Shown here: in pieces, positions 6,337 to 13,633 of the stretch
Numbering within the stretch: position 1 is the first letter of the stretch
Layout: each line of letters starts with the position of its first letter
Assembly: GCA_964383905.1 (NCBI GenBank)
Contig: CAYLJO010000146.1
Location: forward strand, 1-15,986
From: CAYLJO01 sp964383905
GTDB taxonomy: Bacteria > Acidobacteriota > Blastocatellia > Pyrinomonadales > Pyrinomonadaceae
Direction: 5' to 3'
DNA length: 15,986 nucleotides
Notes under the pieces: model-generated
What the model saw: only the letters and a program-made list of their open reading frames with translations
What the model was told of the DNA's origin: nothing
Database searches by the model: none
Program-made: the position numbers and the translations under genes

Positions 6337-6343
6337 TAAATTA
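6337..6343. repeat. Target site duplication, right copy (TAAATTA)
   Basis: Identical to 5398-5404. Removing 5405-6336 and one copy restores a continuous leader CGGCAAGTAATTT directly before the HARE-HTH ATG. Confidence 0.9.
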
Positions 6344-6366
6344 CTTGCCGGTTTAGCTCTGCTCCG

Positions 6367-6397
6367 GGCGGTCTGGGAGTTGATTTTTTAGACCGCC
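6367..6397 (-). terminator. Inverted repeat downstream of polyprenyl synthase gene
   Basis: GGCGGTCT (6367-6374) and AGACCGCC (6390-6397) are a perfect 8-bp inverted repeat with a 15-nt loop containing a T6 run. It lies 26-56 nt past the polyprenyl synthase stop. No T-tract follows the stem on the minus strand, so termination would be non-canonical. It also sits in the original leader of the HARE-HTH gene and could be an operator instead. Confidence 0.35.
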
Positions 6398-6422
6398 AAC
6401 GTACAGTCGTCATCCCAGGTCT

Positions 6423-7442
6423 TTATCTGTCACGCTCGGTGATGTATGCCGCGATGGCGCGCAAAGCATCGGAATATTTCGACGGGGGCAAAGAATCGAG
6501 CGTTTTTCTGGCCACCTCCGCGTATTCGGAGGCGCGCTCCTGCGCACGGGCTAGCGCGCCGGTCCGCTTGACGGCGTTGAGCAGGGTTTTACGCGAGACC
6601 TGATGGTAATTACCATCGTGCATAATCGTTTGGACCGCGCCGCGCATTGAAGAATCACTTTCCAGCAGGTATATCAACGGCAGTGTGAGTTTACCTTCGA
6701 GCAGGTCTGCGCCCGCCGCTTTGCCCAAAACTTCGTCCGTAGCCGTAAAATCCAGCAGGTCGTCGACGAGCTGAAATGCCGTGCCGAGGCTCATCCCGTA
6801 TTCTTGCAACGCAAGCTGGCGCGCTTCATCGGCCCCGCCCATGATTCCGCCGATCTCGCAGCAGGCGCTAAATAGGTAGGCCGTCTTGCGGCGCAGTATG
6901 TCGAAGTACTGCTCTTCTGAAACGTCCGTGCGACCGAGCAGCGTCAGCTGCTGCAACTCACCTTCAGTCATCCTACGGGTCACGGCCGTCAGGATGTCTA
7001 GAATCGGTAGTGAGCGCTCGGCCAGACTGGTCTCGAATGCGGACATGTAGAGCCAATCGCCCATCAATACGGCGGTTTGATTGCCGAAGCGCGAATTGAT
7101 CGAAGGACTGTTGCGCCGCGTTTCCGCGTTATCAATGATGTCGTCATGGACCAGCGTCGCCGTGTGAAGAAACTCCATCACGGCAGCCATCCGTATTGAG
7201 TTGTAGCGCGCCGCCTCGCCGCCGACGGCGTAATTAGCCAGGATCGTGAGCGCCGGACGGACGCGCTTGCCGCCCGACGCGCGTAAGTAATCGCCGATAT
7301 AGGCAATAACCTGAATGTTGGAGCGCGCCTGCCGCTCAAACTCGTCTTCCACCTGAGCCAACTCGGGAGCGATCAGGCTGAAGACACGACGAGCCGAAAT
7401 ATGCGGGCCTTCGATCGCAGCTATATTACTGGAGGTGTACAT
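6423..7442 (-). CDS. Long-chain polyprenyl diphosphate synthase
   Basis: Condenses isopentenyl diphosphate units onto an allylic primer to make the all-trans side chain of respiratory quinones. The 339 residues include GGKR (57-60) for pyrophosphate binding, the first Asp-rich motif HDDIID (99-104) with the following ETRR, and the second Asp-rich motif QLVDDLLD (224-231) followed by KAAGADLLEGKLTLPLIYLL. Residues four and five before the first Asp motif are small (Ala95, Thr96), as expected for C35-C50 products rather than C15/C20. This supports an octaprenyl/heptaprenyl-type (IspB-like) enzyme, but exact chain length cannot be read. The start ATG at 7442 has no obvious Shine-Dalgarno. The yajQ-like gene ends 37 nt upstream, and the two are probably cotranscribed. 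Confidence 0.93.
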   Translation of the reverse strand: MYTSSNIAAIEGPHISARRVFSLIAPELAQVEDEFERQARSNIQVIAYIGDYLRASGGKRVRPALTILANYAVGGEAARYNSIRMAAVMEFLHTATLVHDDIIDNAETRRNSPSINSRFGNQTAVLMGDWLYMSAFETSLAERSLPILDILTAVTRRMTEGELQQLTLLGRTDVSEEQYFDILRRKTAYLFSACCEIGGIMGGADEARQLALQEYGMSLGTAFQLVDDLLDFTATDEVLGKAAGADLLEGKLTLPLIYLLESDSSMRGAVQTIMHDGNYHQVSRKTLLNAVKRTGALARAQERASEYAEVARKTLDSLPPSKYSDALRAIAAYITERDR

Positions 7443-7479
7443 GATGATCAGAAAGCTTGTCGTGCCGAACCGCCACCGC

Positions 7480-7977
7480 TTAAGTCGAGCGGTAGTTACT
7501 GAACTGCATGTCGATGCCGAAGTCCCCGGCCCGAAGCTGCGCGATCACCTCCTGCAGCGTGTCGCGGTCTTTGCCCGAGACGCGCACCGTATCGCCTTGA
7601 ATTGAAGCCTGGACCCTCGCCTTCGTATCTTTGATGAACTTGACGATCTCTTTGGCCTTCTCCTGCGGGATCCCCTGCTGGATCGAGATATGCTGGCGGA
7701 CTGTGCCGCCCCCAGCAGGTTCTACTTTACCGTAGGTGAGGGCTTTCAGAGGCACGCCGCGCCGGACAAGCTTCTGCTGCAGGATGTCATTCATGTTGCG
7801 CAACCGGGTCTCATCTTCCGCCGACAAAATGAGTTCCTTGTTCTCAAGGGCGACGTTTGCCGAGCTCCCTTTAAAATCAAATCGCTGCCTGATCTCCTTT
7901 AGTGTCTGATTGATCGCGTTGCCGATCTCGGCCTGGTCTACCTTGGAAATAATATCGAACGAATTTTCCTTAGCCAT
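7480..7977 (-). CDS. yajQ: YajQ family nucleotide-binding protein (UPF0234/DUF520)
   Basis: 165 residues, the usual length of the family. It opens with the diagnostic NSFDIISKVDQAEIGNAINQ and continues through EIRQRFDFKGS, KALTYGKVEPAGGGTVRQ and IPQEKAKEIVKFIKDTK to the closing FGIDMQFSNYR. YajQ proteins form two ferredoxin-like folds. Reported activities include nucleotide/tRNA binding and, in Xanthomonas, cyclic-di-GMP sensing; which applies here is unknown. The polyprenyl synthase follows 37 nt downstream and TatD ends 115 nt upstream, a gap large enough for its own promoter (a weak extended -10 candidate is at 8051-8056). No strong Shine-Dalgarno is visible before the ATG. Confidence 0.95.
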   Translation of the reverse strand: MAKENSFDIISKVDQAEIGNAINQTLKEIRQRFDFKGSSANVALENKELILSAEDETRLRNMNDILQQKLVRRGVPLKALTYGKVEPAGGGTVRQHISIQQGIPQEKAKEIVKFIKDTKARVQASIQGDTVRVSGKDRDTLQEVIAQLRAGDFGIDMQFSNYRST

Positions 7978-8050
7978 AAAAGAGTAGAGAATAACTGGCC
8001 GCAGCCACCCGCCGATTTTCCATCATGTTCAGGCACTCACATAGCGCGTG

Positions 8051-8056
8051 AGCATA
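8051..8056 (-). promoter_or_regulatory. Possible extended -10 element upstream of yajQ
   Basis: Minus strand TGTTATGCT: TG one base before TATGCT (four of six -10 consensus bases). It would start RNA about 67 nt ahead of the yajQ ATG. The -35 region (TTTCGC about 18 nt upstream) is poor, so this is only a candidate. Confidence 0.25.
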
Positions 8057-8092
8057 ACATCAAACGCCGTCACAGCGAAAGTTTTTTATCAA

Positions 8093-8929
8093 TCATTCTT
8101 CAGCCGCCGGACTATATGGCGAAAGATTGCTGCTTCCCGTTGCGCTCAGCTCAAGATTAAAGAAGCGGGCGAAGTTTTGTGCGGTGATGCGTCCGATGTC
8201 GGAGGCTTTGAGACCGTGAAGTTGCGCGAGGCAGTCCGCGACCTCCAAGACGCGCGCGGGTTCATTGCGGCGACCGCGGAAAGGCACCGGCGTCAAATAT
8301 GGGCAATCAGTCTCAACGAGCAGGCGATCGAGCGGGACGCGCCGCGCGACTTCGCGCAGATCACCGGCATTCCTGAATGTCACGTTGCCAGCGAATGAGA
8401 TCATGAAGCCAAGTTCCATGAGGCTTGAGGCCATTCCCCAGCTTCCGCCGAAGCAGTGCATGATGCCGCCCCTAGCCTGGTCGCCCAATTCGCCGCGCAG
8501 GATATTCAACGTGTCCTCAGGGGCCTCGCGCGAATGAATGACCACGGGCAAATTGGCCTCGCGGGCCGCGGATAGCTGCCTGGCGAAGACTTCCCGCTGC
8601 ACGGGGCGCGGCGAATGATCGTAGTGATAATCGAGCCCGATTTCACCCCACGCGATCACGCGCGAGCTTTCTTTCACCAGCCGTTTGATCCGTTGCTCAG
8701 CCCGCTCATCGAATAAGCGAGCGTCGTGCGGGTGCACGCCGACCGCGGCATAAATATCATCGTAGCGCTCCGCAGCCTCGACCGCGCGTTCGAGCGAGCC
8801 GCTGTGCGGGTCGCCTGTCCCGACGTTCAAAATCGCGGCGACCCCGGCGGCGCGGGCCCGCTCAATCACCTCCTCACGGTCATCGTCGTATTCGGCGCCG
8901 TCAATGTGTGCGTGGGAATCAACGTACAT
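8093..8929 (-). CDS. tatD: TatD family metal-dependent hydrolase (DNase)
   Basis: A TIM-barrel metallohydrolase of the TatD family. Known members have Mg-dependent 3'-5' exonuclease activity and act in DNA repair or turnover. Metal-binding motifs appear in order: DSHAHID at the N-terminus (His6, His8), WGEIGLDYHYDHS (metal Glu), VIHSREA, MHCFGG and VETDCPYL. The 278 residues include a C-terminal tail of about 20 with Ser/Pro bias (SATGSSNLSPYSP) that most TatDs lack. It sits 81 nt downstream of metG, the common bacterial arrangement, and is probably cotranscribed. The start ATG at 8929 places DSHAH at the expected position. The tail may be lineage-specific; nothing suggests inactivity. Confidence 0.95.
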   Translation of the reverse strand: MYVDSHAHIDGAEYDDDREEVIERARAAGVAAILNVGTGDPHSGSLERAVEAAERYDDIYAAVGVHPHDARLFDERAEQRIKRLVKESSRVIAWGEIGLDYHYDHSPRPVQREVFARQLSAAREANLPVVIHSREAPEDTLNILRGELGDQARGGIMHCFGGSWGMASSLMELGFMISFAGNVTFRNAGDLREVARRVPLDRLLVETDCPYLTPVPFRGRRNEPARVLEVADCLAQLHGLKASDIGRITAQNFARFFNLELSATGSSNLSPYSPAAEE

Positions 8930-9010
8930 GTGGTGTAACCGGAGACCGTTCTCCGCCGGGGAGACCGACCGAGGAAATCAGTTCTCGATCACTGTGGAAC
9001 TGTTAGGCCA

Positions 9011-11155
9011 CTACTTCAAGCGCGCGCCGTTCGGCACATCTTCCGTGAACGTCGCGACCACGGGCCGCCCCTCCTCCCCGAAGGAGGCCGCGAGGATCAT
9101 GCCTTGCGATTCCAAGCCGCGAAGCTTGCGCGGTTTAAGATTAGTCACCACGATAACCTTACGCCCGATCAGCTTCTCAGGTTCGTAGTATTGCGCAATG
9201 CCGGCGAGTATCTGGCGCGGCTCGGCTTCGCCAAGATCAATCGTGAAACGTAGAAGCTTATCAGATTTGGGTACACGCTCTGCCGTCAAAATCTCGCCGA
9301 CGCGTAGATCAACTTTGGCAAAATCAGTGATCTCGATGAAATTACCGTCCGCCTCAGGCTGTGTCTTCTGTGCGCCGGCGACCTTCTCCGCTTCCGTCGC
9401 CCGCCGAGCCGGCGGCGCGGGCTGCGTCTCCCTGCTGATGGGCGCTCCCGCCACCCTCTCTGCTTCCGTCGCGTGCGTTCCGGTGGGCCGGCTTGCTTTC
9501 TCGATTTCTGCCATCGTTCTCGCCTTTTCAATGCGCGGGAAGAGCGGCTCGACCTGGCCGGTCTTTGTTCCTGCGGCCAGGGTTCCCCATTTGAGACCCG
9601 CCGGATCAATTTTTGATAGCTCGTCGGACAGGCCGAGCTGCCTGACAATCTTTTGCGCCGCGTCCGGCATGACGGGGTAGAGCAGCACGCTGAGCCAGCG
9701 CAGTGTTTCGGCAGACCTGTACAAGACCGCGTTCAATATCTGCTTCTGCTCTGCGTTTTTTGCCAGCTCCCACGGCTTGGCATCGGAGATCATCTTATCC
9801 GCGCGGGCGACGATGGTCCATGCTGACTCCAGCGCGCGGCTAAAGGCAAAATCATCCATGTGCCCGATAAACTGGTCTCTCGCGTGTTCCAGTGCGGAGG
9901 CGAGAGCCATCGGGTCAGGATCAACGCCGGCGCGCTTCGCCGCCAGGTAGCTCTCTTCACCCAGAGCCGGCGGTGGAATCACGCCACCGGAGTAGCGCTG
10001 GATCATGGTCAGCGTACGGCTCAAGAGATTACCCAGGCCGCTCGCCAGGTCGCTGTTCGCGCGGTCGATAATGGCTTCGTAACCGAACTTGCTGTCCTGT
10101 CCGAAGACCATCTCGCGCAGGCAGAAGTAGCGGATCGCGTCGTTTGAGAAGTGACGGTGCAAAAGATCCAGATCAATGGCGTTGCCGAGCGACTTGGACA
10201 TCCGGCGACCGGTCGCGTCCTGCCACATGCCGTGAGCGAAGACCGCCCGCGGAGGCTCAAGACCCGCCGCCATGAGAAAGGCCGGCCAGTAGACGGCATG
10301 AAAGCGCAGGATGTCCTTGCCGACCAGGTGAAGCGCCGGCCAGAATTTTTCAAAGCCGACGGCGCGCTCACGCTCTTCGTTGCCGAAACCGATGGCCGTG
10401 ATGTAGTTGCTTAACGCGTCGAACCAGAGGTAGATGGTGTGCGACGGATCATCGGGCACGGGAATGGCCCAACTGACAGAGCTCTTTTGACGGCTGATCG
10501 ACAGATCCTGCAGGCCGCCGCGCACGAAGCTCATGACTTCGTTGCGTCGCGCCTCGGGTCGGATGAACTGCGGGCGCTCTTCGTAGAGGGCCAGCAGCGC
10601 TTCCGCATAATCTGAGAGGCGGAAGAAATAGCTCTCCTCCGAAACACGATCGAGCGGTCTCAAATGCTCAAGACATATCGGCGGATCCCCCTCGCGCTGA
10701 GGCTTTTCGTACTCGTCTTCGGTCTTGTATTCCGCGCATGACGGGCAGAACCACCCCTCGTAATGGCCCTTGTAGATCGGGTCACGGCCCTTCGTTGTTT
10801 TGGCACGGCTCATACGCCTCCACAGCTCGCTCACCCCTTCGTAATGGAAAGGCTCCGTCGTCCGCATAAAGAGGTCGTACCCGCCGTGCGCCGTGTCGAG
10901 TCCGAACTCGGCGAACATCTTTTTGAACTGATCCACGACCGAATCTGCATACTCTTTGGGTGTGACGCCCTTCTTCTCGGCGAGGCGCTGGATGTTGATG
11001 CCGTGCTCATCCGTCCCGGTTAAAAAATAGGTCCCGTAGCCGCGCTGGCGCTTGTAGCGCTGCAGGCAGTCGGCCACGATGGTCGTGTAGAGGCTTCCCA
11101 GATGCGGGGTGCTGTTGGCGTAATAGATCGGCGTTGTGACGTAAAAAGTTTTCAT
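9011..11155 (-). CDS. metG: Methionyl-tRNA synthetase with C-terminal tRNA-binding domain
   Basis: Charges tRNA-Met with methionine in the cytoplasm. The 714 residues carry the N-terminal TPIYYANSTPHLGSLYTTI (class I signature as HLGS rather than HxGH), GTDEHG, one zinc knuckle (FCPSC at 136-140 with CLEH at 161-164), WFDAL, and the KMSKS loop as RRMSKSLGN (318-325). An anticodon-binding helical domain follows. A Pro/Ala/Glu-rich linker (about 555-603) contains a twofold repeat of ATEAE(R/K)VAGA. The final 110 residues (605-714) form an EMAPII/Trbp111-like domain (ITDFAKVDLRVGEI ... TNLKPRKLRGLESQGM) that dimerises and holds tRNA. TatD follows 81 nt downstream. The ATG at 11155 begins the canonical KTFYVTTPIYY strand. 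The call is secure. Confidence 0.97.
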   Translation of the reverse strand: MKTFYVTTPIYYANSTPHLGSLYTTIVADCLQRYKRQRGYGTYFLTGTDEHGINIQRLAEKKGVTPKEYADSVVDQFKKMFAEFGLDTAHGGYDLFMRTTEPFHYEGVSELWRRMSRAKTTKGRDPIYKGHYEGWFCPSCAEYKTEDEYEKPQREGDPPICLEHLRPLDRVSEESYFFRLSDYAEALLALYEERPQFIRPEARRNEVMSFVRGGLQDLSISRQKSSVSWAIPVPDDPSHTIYLWFDALSNYITAIGFGNEERERAVGFEKFWPALHLVGKDILRFHAVYWPAFLMAAGLEPPRAVFAHGMWQDATGRRMSKSLGNAIDLDLLHRHFSNDAIRYFCLREMVFGQDSKFGYEAIIDRANSDLASGLGNLLSRTLTMIQRYSGGVIPPPALGEESYLAAKRAGVDPDPMALASALEHARDQFIGHMDDFAFSRALESAWTIVARADKMISDAKPWELAKNAEQKQILNAVLYRSAETLRWLSVLLYPVMPDAAQKIVRQLGLSDELSKIDPAGLKWGTLAAGTKTGQVEPLFPRIEKARTMAEIEKASRPTGTHATEAERVAGAPISRETQPAPPARRATEAEKVAGAQKTQPEADGNFIEITDFAKVDLRVGEILTAERVPKSDKLLRFTIDLGEAEPRQILAGIAQYYEPEKLIGRKVIVVTNLKPRKLRGLESQGMILAASFGEEGRPVVATFTEDVPNGARLK

Positions 11156-11234
11156 CAGTCGTGAACCGCCAATGACGAATGGTAAATGTTAGTAAGACGG
11201 AATGATCATCTATTCATAATCTACTCTCGACCGT

Positions 11235-12920
11235 TTACTGCCTCCCGCTGTCTCTTTTTTGCTGGGCCTTGGCGAACTCGTCATCAGGATTGAAGCGCGG
11301 CATCTCGCCCGTGTCGGAGACGCGGCGGCCGATGGCGAGGGCGATCTCCGCCTCCTGAATCATGCCCTGGAAATTCCACGTCGGGCTGTATTCATCAGAA
11401 GGTTGATGGTAGTGGGCCGTGTTGTAGGCATTGAACTGCTTCTCGCCCCACCCTTTGGGCCGCCCGACGAAATCATCGCCCTCCTTCAAACTGATCGAAG
11501 GCACACCCGCCTTAGCAAACGGGAAGTGGTCCGAGCGATAGAACGATCCCTGCTCGGGGCGCGGGTCCTCGTCGACTCGCATCCCACGCTCGCGCGCGAC
11601 CGCCTCGGCGACCGCTTTGAGCGACGAGCGTTCGGCGCCGAGCGGCACAAAATCGCGCGTCAGACCCAGTATGTTCATCGAATCAAGATTGATGTTGGCA
11701 GCGGTCCTCGATAACGGCACGAGCGGGTGTTTCACATACCACTCGGCGCCGAGTAAGCCCTGCTCTTCGGCCGTCGGGAAGAGAAATAGGCTGGAGCGGC
11801 GAGGTCGCTCCGGCTCGGGCAGTCTCGCCAGCGCAGCGGCGATCTCAAGTACGCTTGCGACACCGGAAGCGTTATCCACCGCCCCGTTATAAATAGTATC
11901 GCCTCTCTTGTCCGGCTCGCCGATGCCCAGATGATCCCAGTGCGCGGAATAGACCACATATTCGTTGCGCAGTTTTGGGTCACGTCCCGGCAAAATTGCT
12001 GCCACGTTCGGCGCTTCGACGCGTTTTAATTCGCTCCTAAGGCCGATCGAGGCACGCAGACTTAATTTCACCGGCTGGAAGTCGCGCGACGCGGCCTGCC
12101 TGCGCAAGGCGTCAAGGTCCTGCCCGGCCAACTGCATCATGCGCCGCGCCGCCGCGTCGGTCATCCAGGAGCGCAATTTAAGAAAGGGCGTGCGGTCGTT
12201 CTGATCGCGCGCGAGATCGAAACGCCATGAGCCATTGGAGGTTCGCACAACGCTCCACGGGTAACCGGCCGATTCGTCTGTGTGCAAAAGGATCGCGCCG
12301 GCCGCGCCGCGGCGCGCCGCCTCCTCGTACTTGTACGTCCAGCGTCCGTAATACGTGAGCGCCTTGCCGCCGAAGAGATTCGGCTCGGCGGGCGTCGCGG
12401 GAGGATCATTGACCAGCATCACGAGGATCTTGTCGCGGTAGTCTTCGGCACTGCCCTTATAATCATTCCAGCGCTGTTCAGGAGCTTCGATGCCATAGCC
12501 GACGAAGACCAGCTCGGCGTTAACAGAGACTTCGGGAACTTGCGCGCCGGTGAAAGCAACGAATTCATCTCCGAATCGAAAAGTCTCCTGCCTCTCCGGA
12601 CTGTTGATTATCAGCCCGGTCCGGGGATCGGCCTTCACACCGACCAGAGAGACCGGTTGAAAGAAACTGCCGTTGGCGCCCGCCCCCTTCAGTCCCATAT
12701 CTTCAAGCTGAGCGGCGATGTACCTGGCGGCCAGATCACCGCCGCGCGCCCCCGTACCGCGTCCTTCAAGTAGGTCGTCGGCGAGAAATTTGATGTGCGC
12801 GCGCAACGCGCTTTCTCTAATCGGGCCGGAAGCCCCGCTTAACTGTTGTGAAATAGCGCTCCCAGCGAGCGCGATGATCAATAAAATGATGGTGAAAGTA
12901 TTTAACTTCTTCATGAGCAT
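11235..12920 (-). CDS. Secreted M28 family zinc aminopeptidase with PA domain
   Basis: A 561-residue exported peptidase. The start MLMKKLNTFTIILLIIALAG is a signal peptide. A PA-type insert occupies roughly 130-290, including VFVGYGIEAPEQRWNDYKG and a GAAGAILLHTDE strand. The M28 catalytic domain follows with VYSAHWDHLG (His327, Asp329), NGAVDNASG (Asp349), TAEEQGLLG (Glu385/386), NLDSMN (Asp413) and RSDHFPFAKAGVPS (His465). These match the five zinc ligands and catalytic Glu of the family. Such enzymes remove N-terminal amino acids from peptides in the periplasm or outside the cell. The ATG at 12920 is preferred over 12914 because AGG lies 7 nt before it. FolE ends 55 nt upstream, and 79 nt separate it from metG. 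The peptidase may read from the folE transcript or its own promoter. Confidence 0.95.
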   Translation of the reverse strand: MLMKKLNTFTIILLIIALAGSAISQQLSGASGPIRESALRAHIKFLADDLLEGRGTGARGGDLAARYIAAQLEDMGLKGAGANGSFFQPVSLVGVKADPRTGLIINSPERQETFRFGDEFVAFTGAQVPEVSVNAELVFVGYGIEAPEQRWNDYKGSAEDYRDKILVMLVNDPPATPAEPNLFGGKALTYYGRWTYKYEEAARRGAAGAILLHTDESAGYPWSVVRTSNGSWRFDLARDQNDRTPFLKLRSWMTDAAARRMMQLAGQDLDALRRQAASRDFQPVKLSLRASIGLRSELKRVEAPNVAAILPGRDPKLRNEYVVYSAHWDHLGIGEPDKRGDTIYNGAVDNASGVASVLEIAAALARLPEPERPRRSSLFLFPTAEEQGLLGAEWYVKHPLVPLSRTAANINLDSMNILGLTRDFVPLGAERSSLKAVAEAVARERGMRVDEDPRPEQGSFYRSDHFPFAKAGVPSISLKEGDDFVGRPKGWGEKQFNAYNTAHYHQPSDEYSPTWNFQGMIQEAEIALAIGRRVSDTGEMPRFNPDDEFAKAQQKRDSGRQ

Positions 12921-12966
12921 TTGATGCCTAAACGATTCATATTAAACAGATTAGATGTGCTACCTA

Positions 12967-12986
12967 GTAGGGTTTTTAACCCCTAC
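12967..12986 (-). terminator. Hairpin overlapping the folE stop codon
   Basis: GTAGGGTT and AACCCCTAC pair over 8 bp with one bulged C and a 3-nt loop, spanning the folE TAA at 12976-12978. There is no T-run after it on the minus strand, so it more likely stabilises or attenuates than terminates. The M28 peptidase gene begins 46 nt further on. Confidence 0.3.
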
Positions 12987-13602
12987 CTTTGATCAGGGCC
13001 ATCGCTTCGGCGCGGGTGCGCTGGTCTTTGCGAAAACCGCCGAGGACAGCCGAAGTGACCGTGATGGCTCCAGGTTTCCTGACCCCCCTGAGCGTCATGC
13101 ACGTATGCTCGGCTTCGATCACCACCATCACGCCAAGCGGTTTGAGGGCGTTGAAAAGCGTGTCCGCAATCTCTGTTGTTAAGCGTTCTTGAACCTGTAA
13201 GCGACGCGCATAGGTTTCAGCGAGACGCGCCAGTTTCGAGAGGCCGACGATGCGCCCATCCTTTGGAATGTACGCGATATGGCACTTGCCGACAAACGGC
13301 GCGAGATGGTGCTCGCAGATCGAAGCAATACTGATGTCTTTGACGATCACCATTTCGTCATGCGTCTCGCCCGGCAGCGGAATGAGGTGCTCGTGCGGAT
13401 CCTCGCGCATGCCCGCGGTCAATTCAGCATACATTTCCGCGACGCGCTCGGGGGTGCGCTGCAGGCCGGGCCGCCCCGGGTCTTCGCCGATGCCTTCGAG
13501 TATCAAGCGTACGCCGCGAGCGATTTTCTCCAGATCAACAACCTTCCGTGGCCCTTCCAATAGCTCTTCATCCTTTTCGGCGCCGGAGAGTTGTGTGCCC
13601 AT
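12976..13602 (-). CDS. folE: GTP cyclohydrolase I
   Basis: Converts GTP to 7,8-dihydroneopterin triphosphate, the first step of tetrahydrofolate (and preQ/queuosine) synthesis. The 208 residues hold the zinc and catalytic set of the type I enzyme: SICEHHLAPF (Cys96, His98, His99) and AEHTCMTLRGV (His166, Cys168), with GRIVGLSKLARL and GLQRTPERVAEMY between and before. The N-terminal 20 residues are a polar extension. The ATG at 13602 has GGAAG 9 nt upstream. LarC ends 31 nt ahead, so folE is probably the third gene of a sirtuin-larC-folE transcript. No other folate gene is near. The zinc Cys/His set marks it as FolE1 rather than FolE2. Confidence 0.97.
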   Translation of the reverse strand: MGTQLSGAEKDEELLEGPRKVVDLEKIARGVRLILEGIGEDPGRPGLQRTPERVAEMYAELTAGMREDPHEHLIPLPGETHDEMVIVKDISIASICEHHLAPFVGKCHIAYIPKDGRIVGLSKLARLAETYARRLQVQERLTTEIADTLFNALKPLGVMVVIEAEHTCMTLRGVRKPGAITVTSAVLGGFRKDQRTRAEAMALIKGRG

Positions 13603-13633
13603 GTTTCACTTCCCTTCCTTAATTACAGGTCTC

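Noticed and set aside
5500..6339. 279-codon plus-strand frame across the insertion sequence
   Set aside because: Antisense to the intact transposase with all DDE residues; it even runs through the IS end into the flank. A shadow frame.
8940..8955. Short hairpin CGGAGA-CCGT-TCTCCG between metG and tatD
   Set aside because: Only 6 bp with no T-run; such stems are frequent by chance at this GC content.
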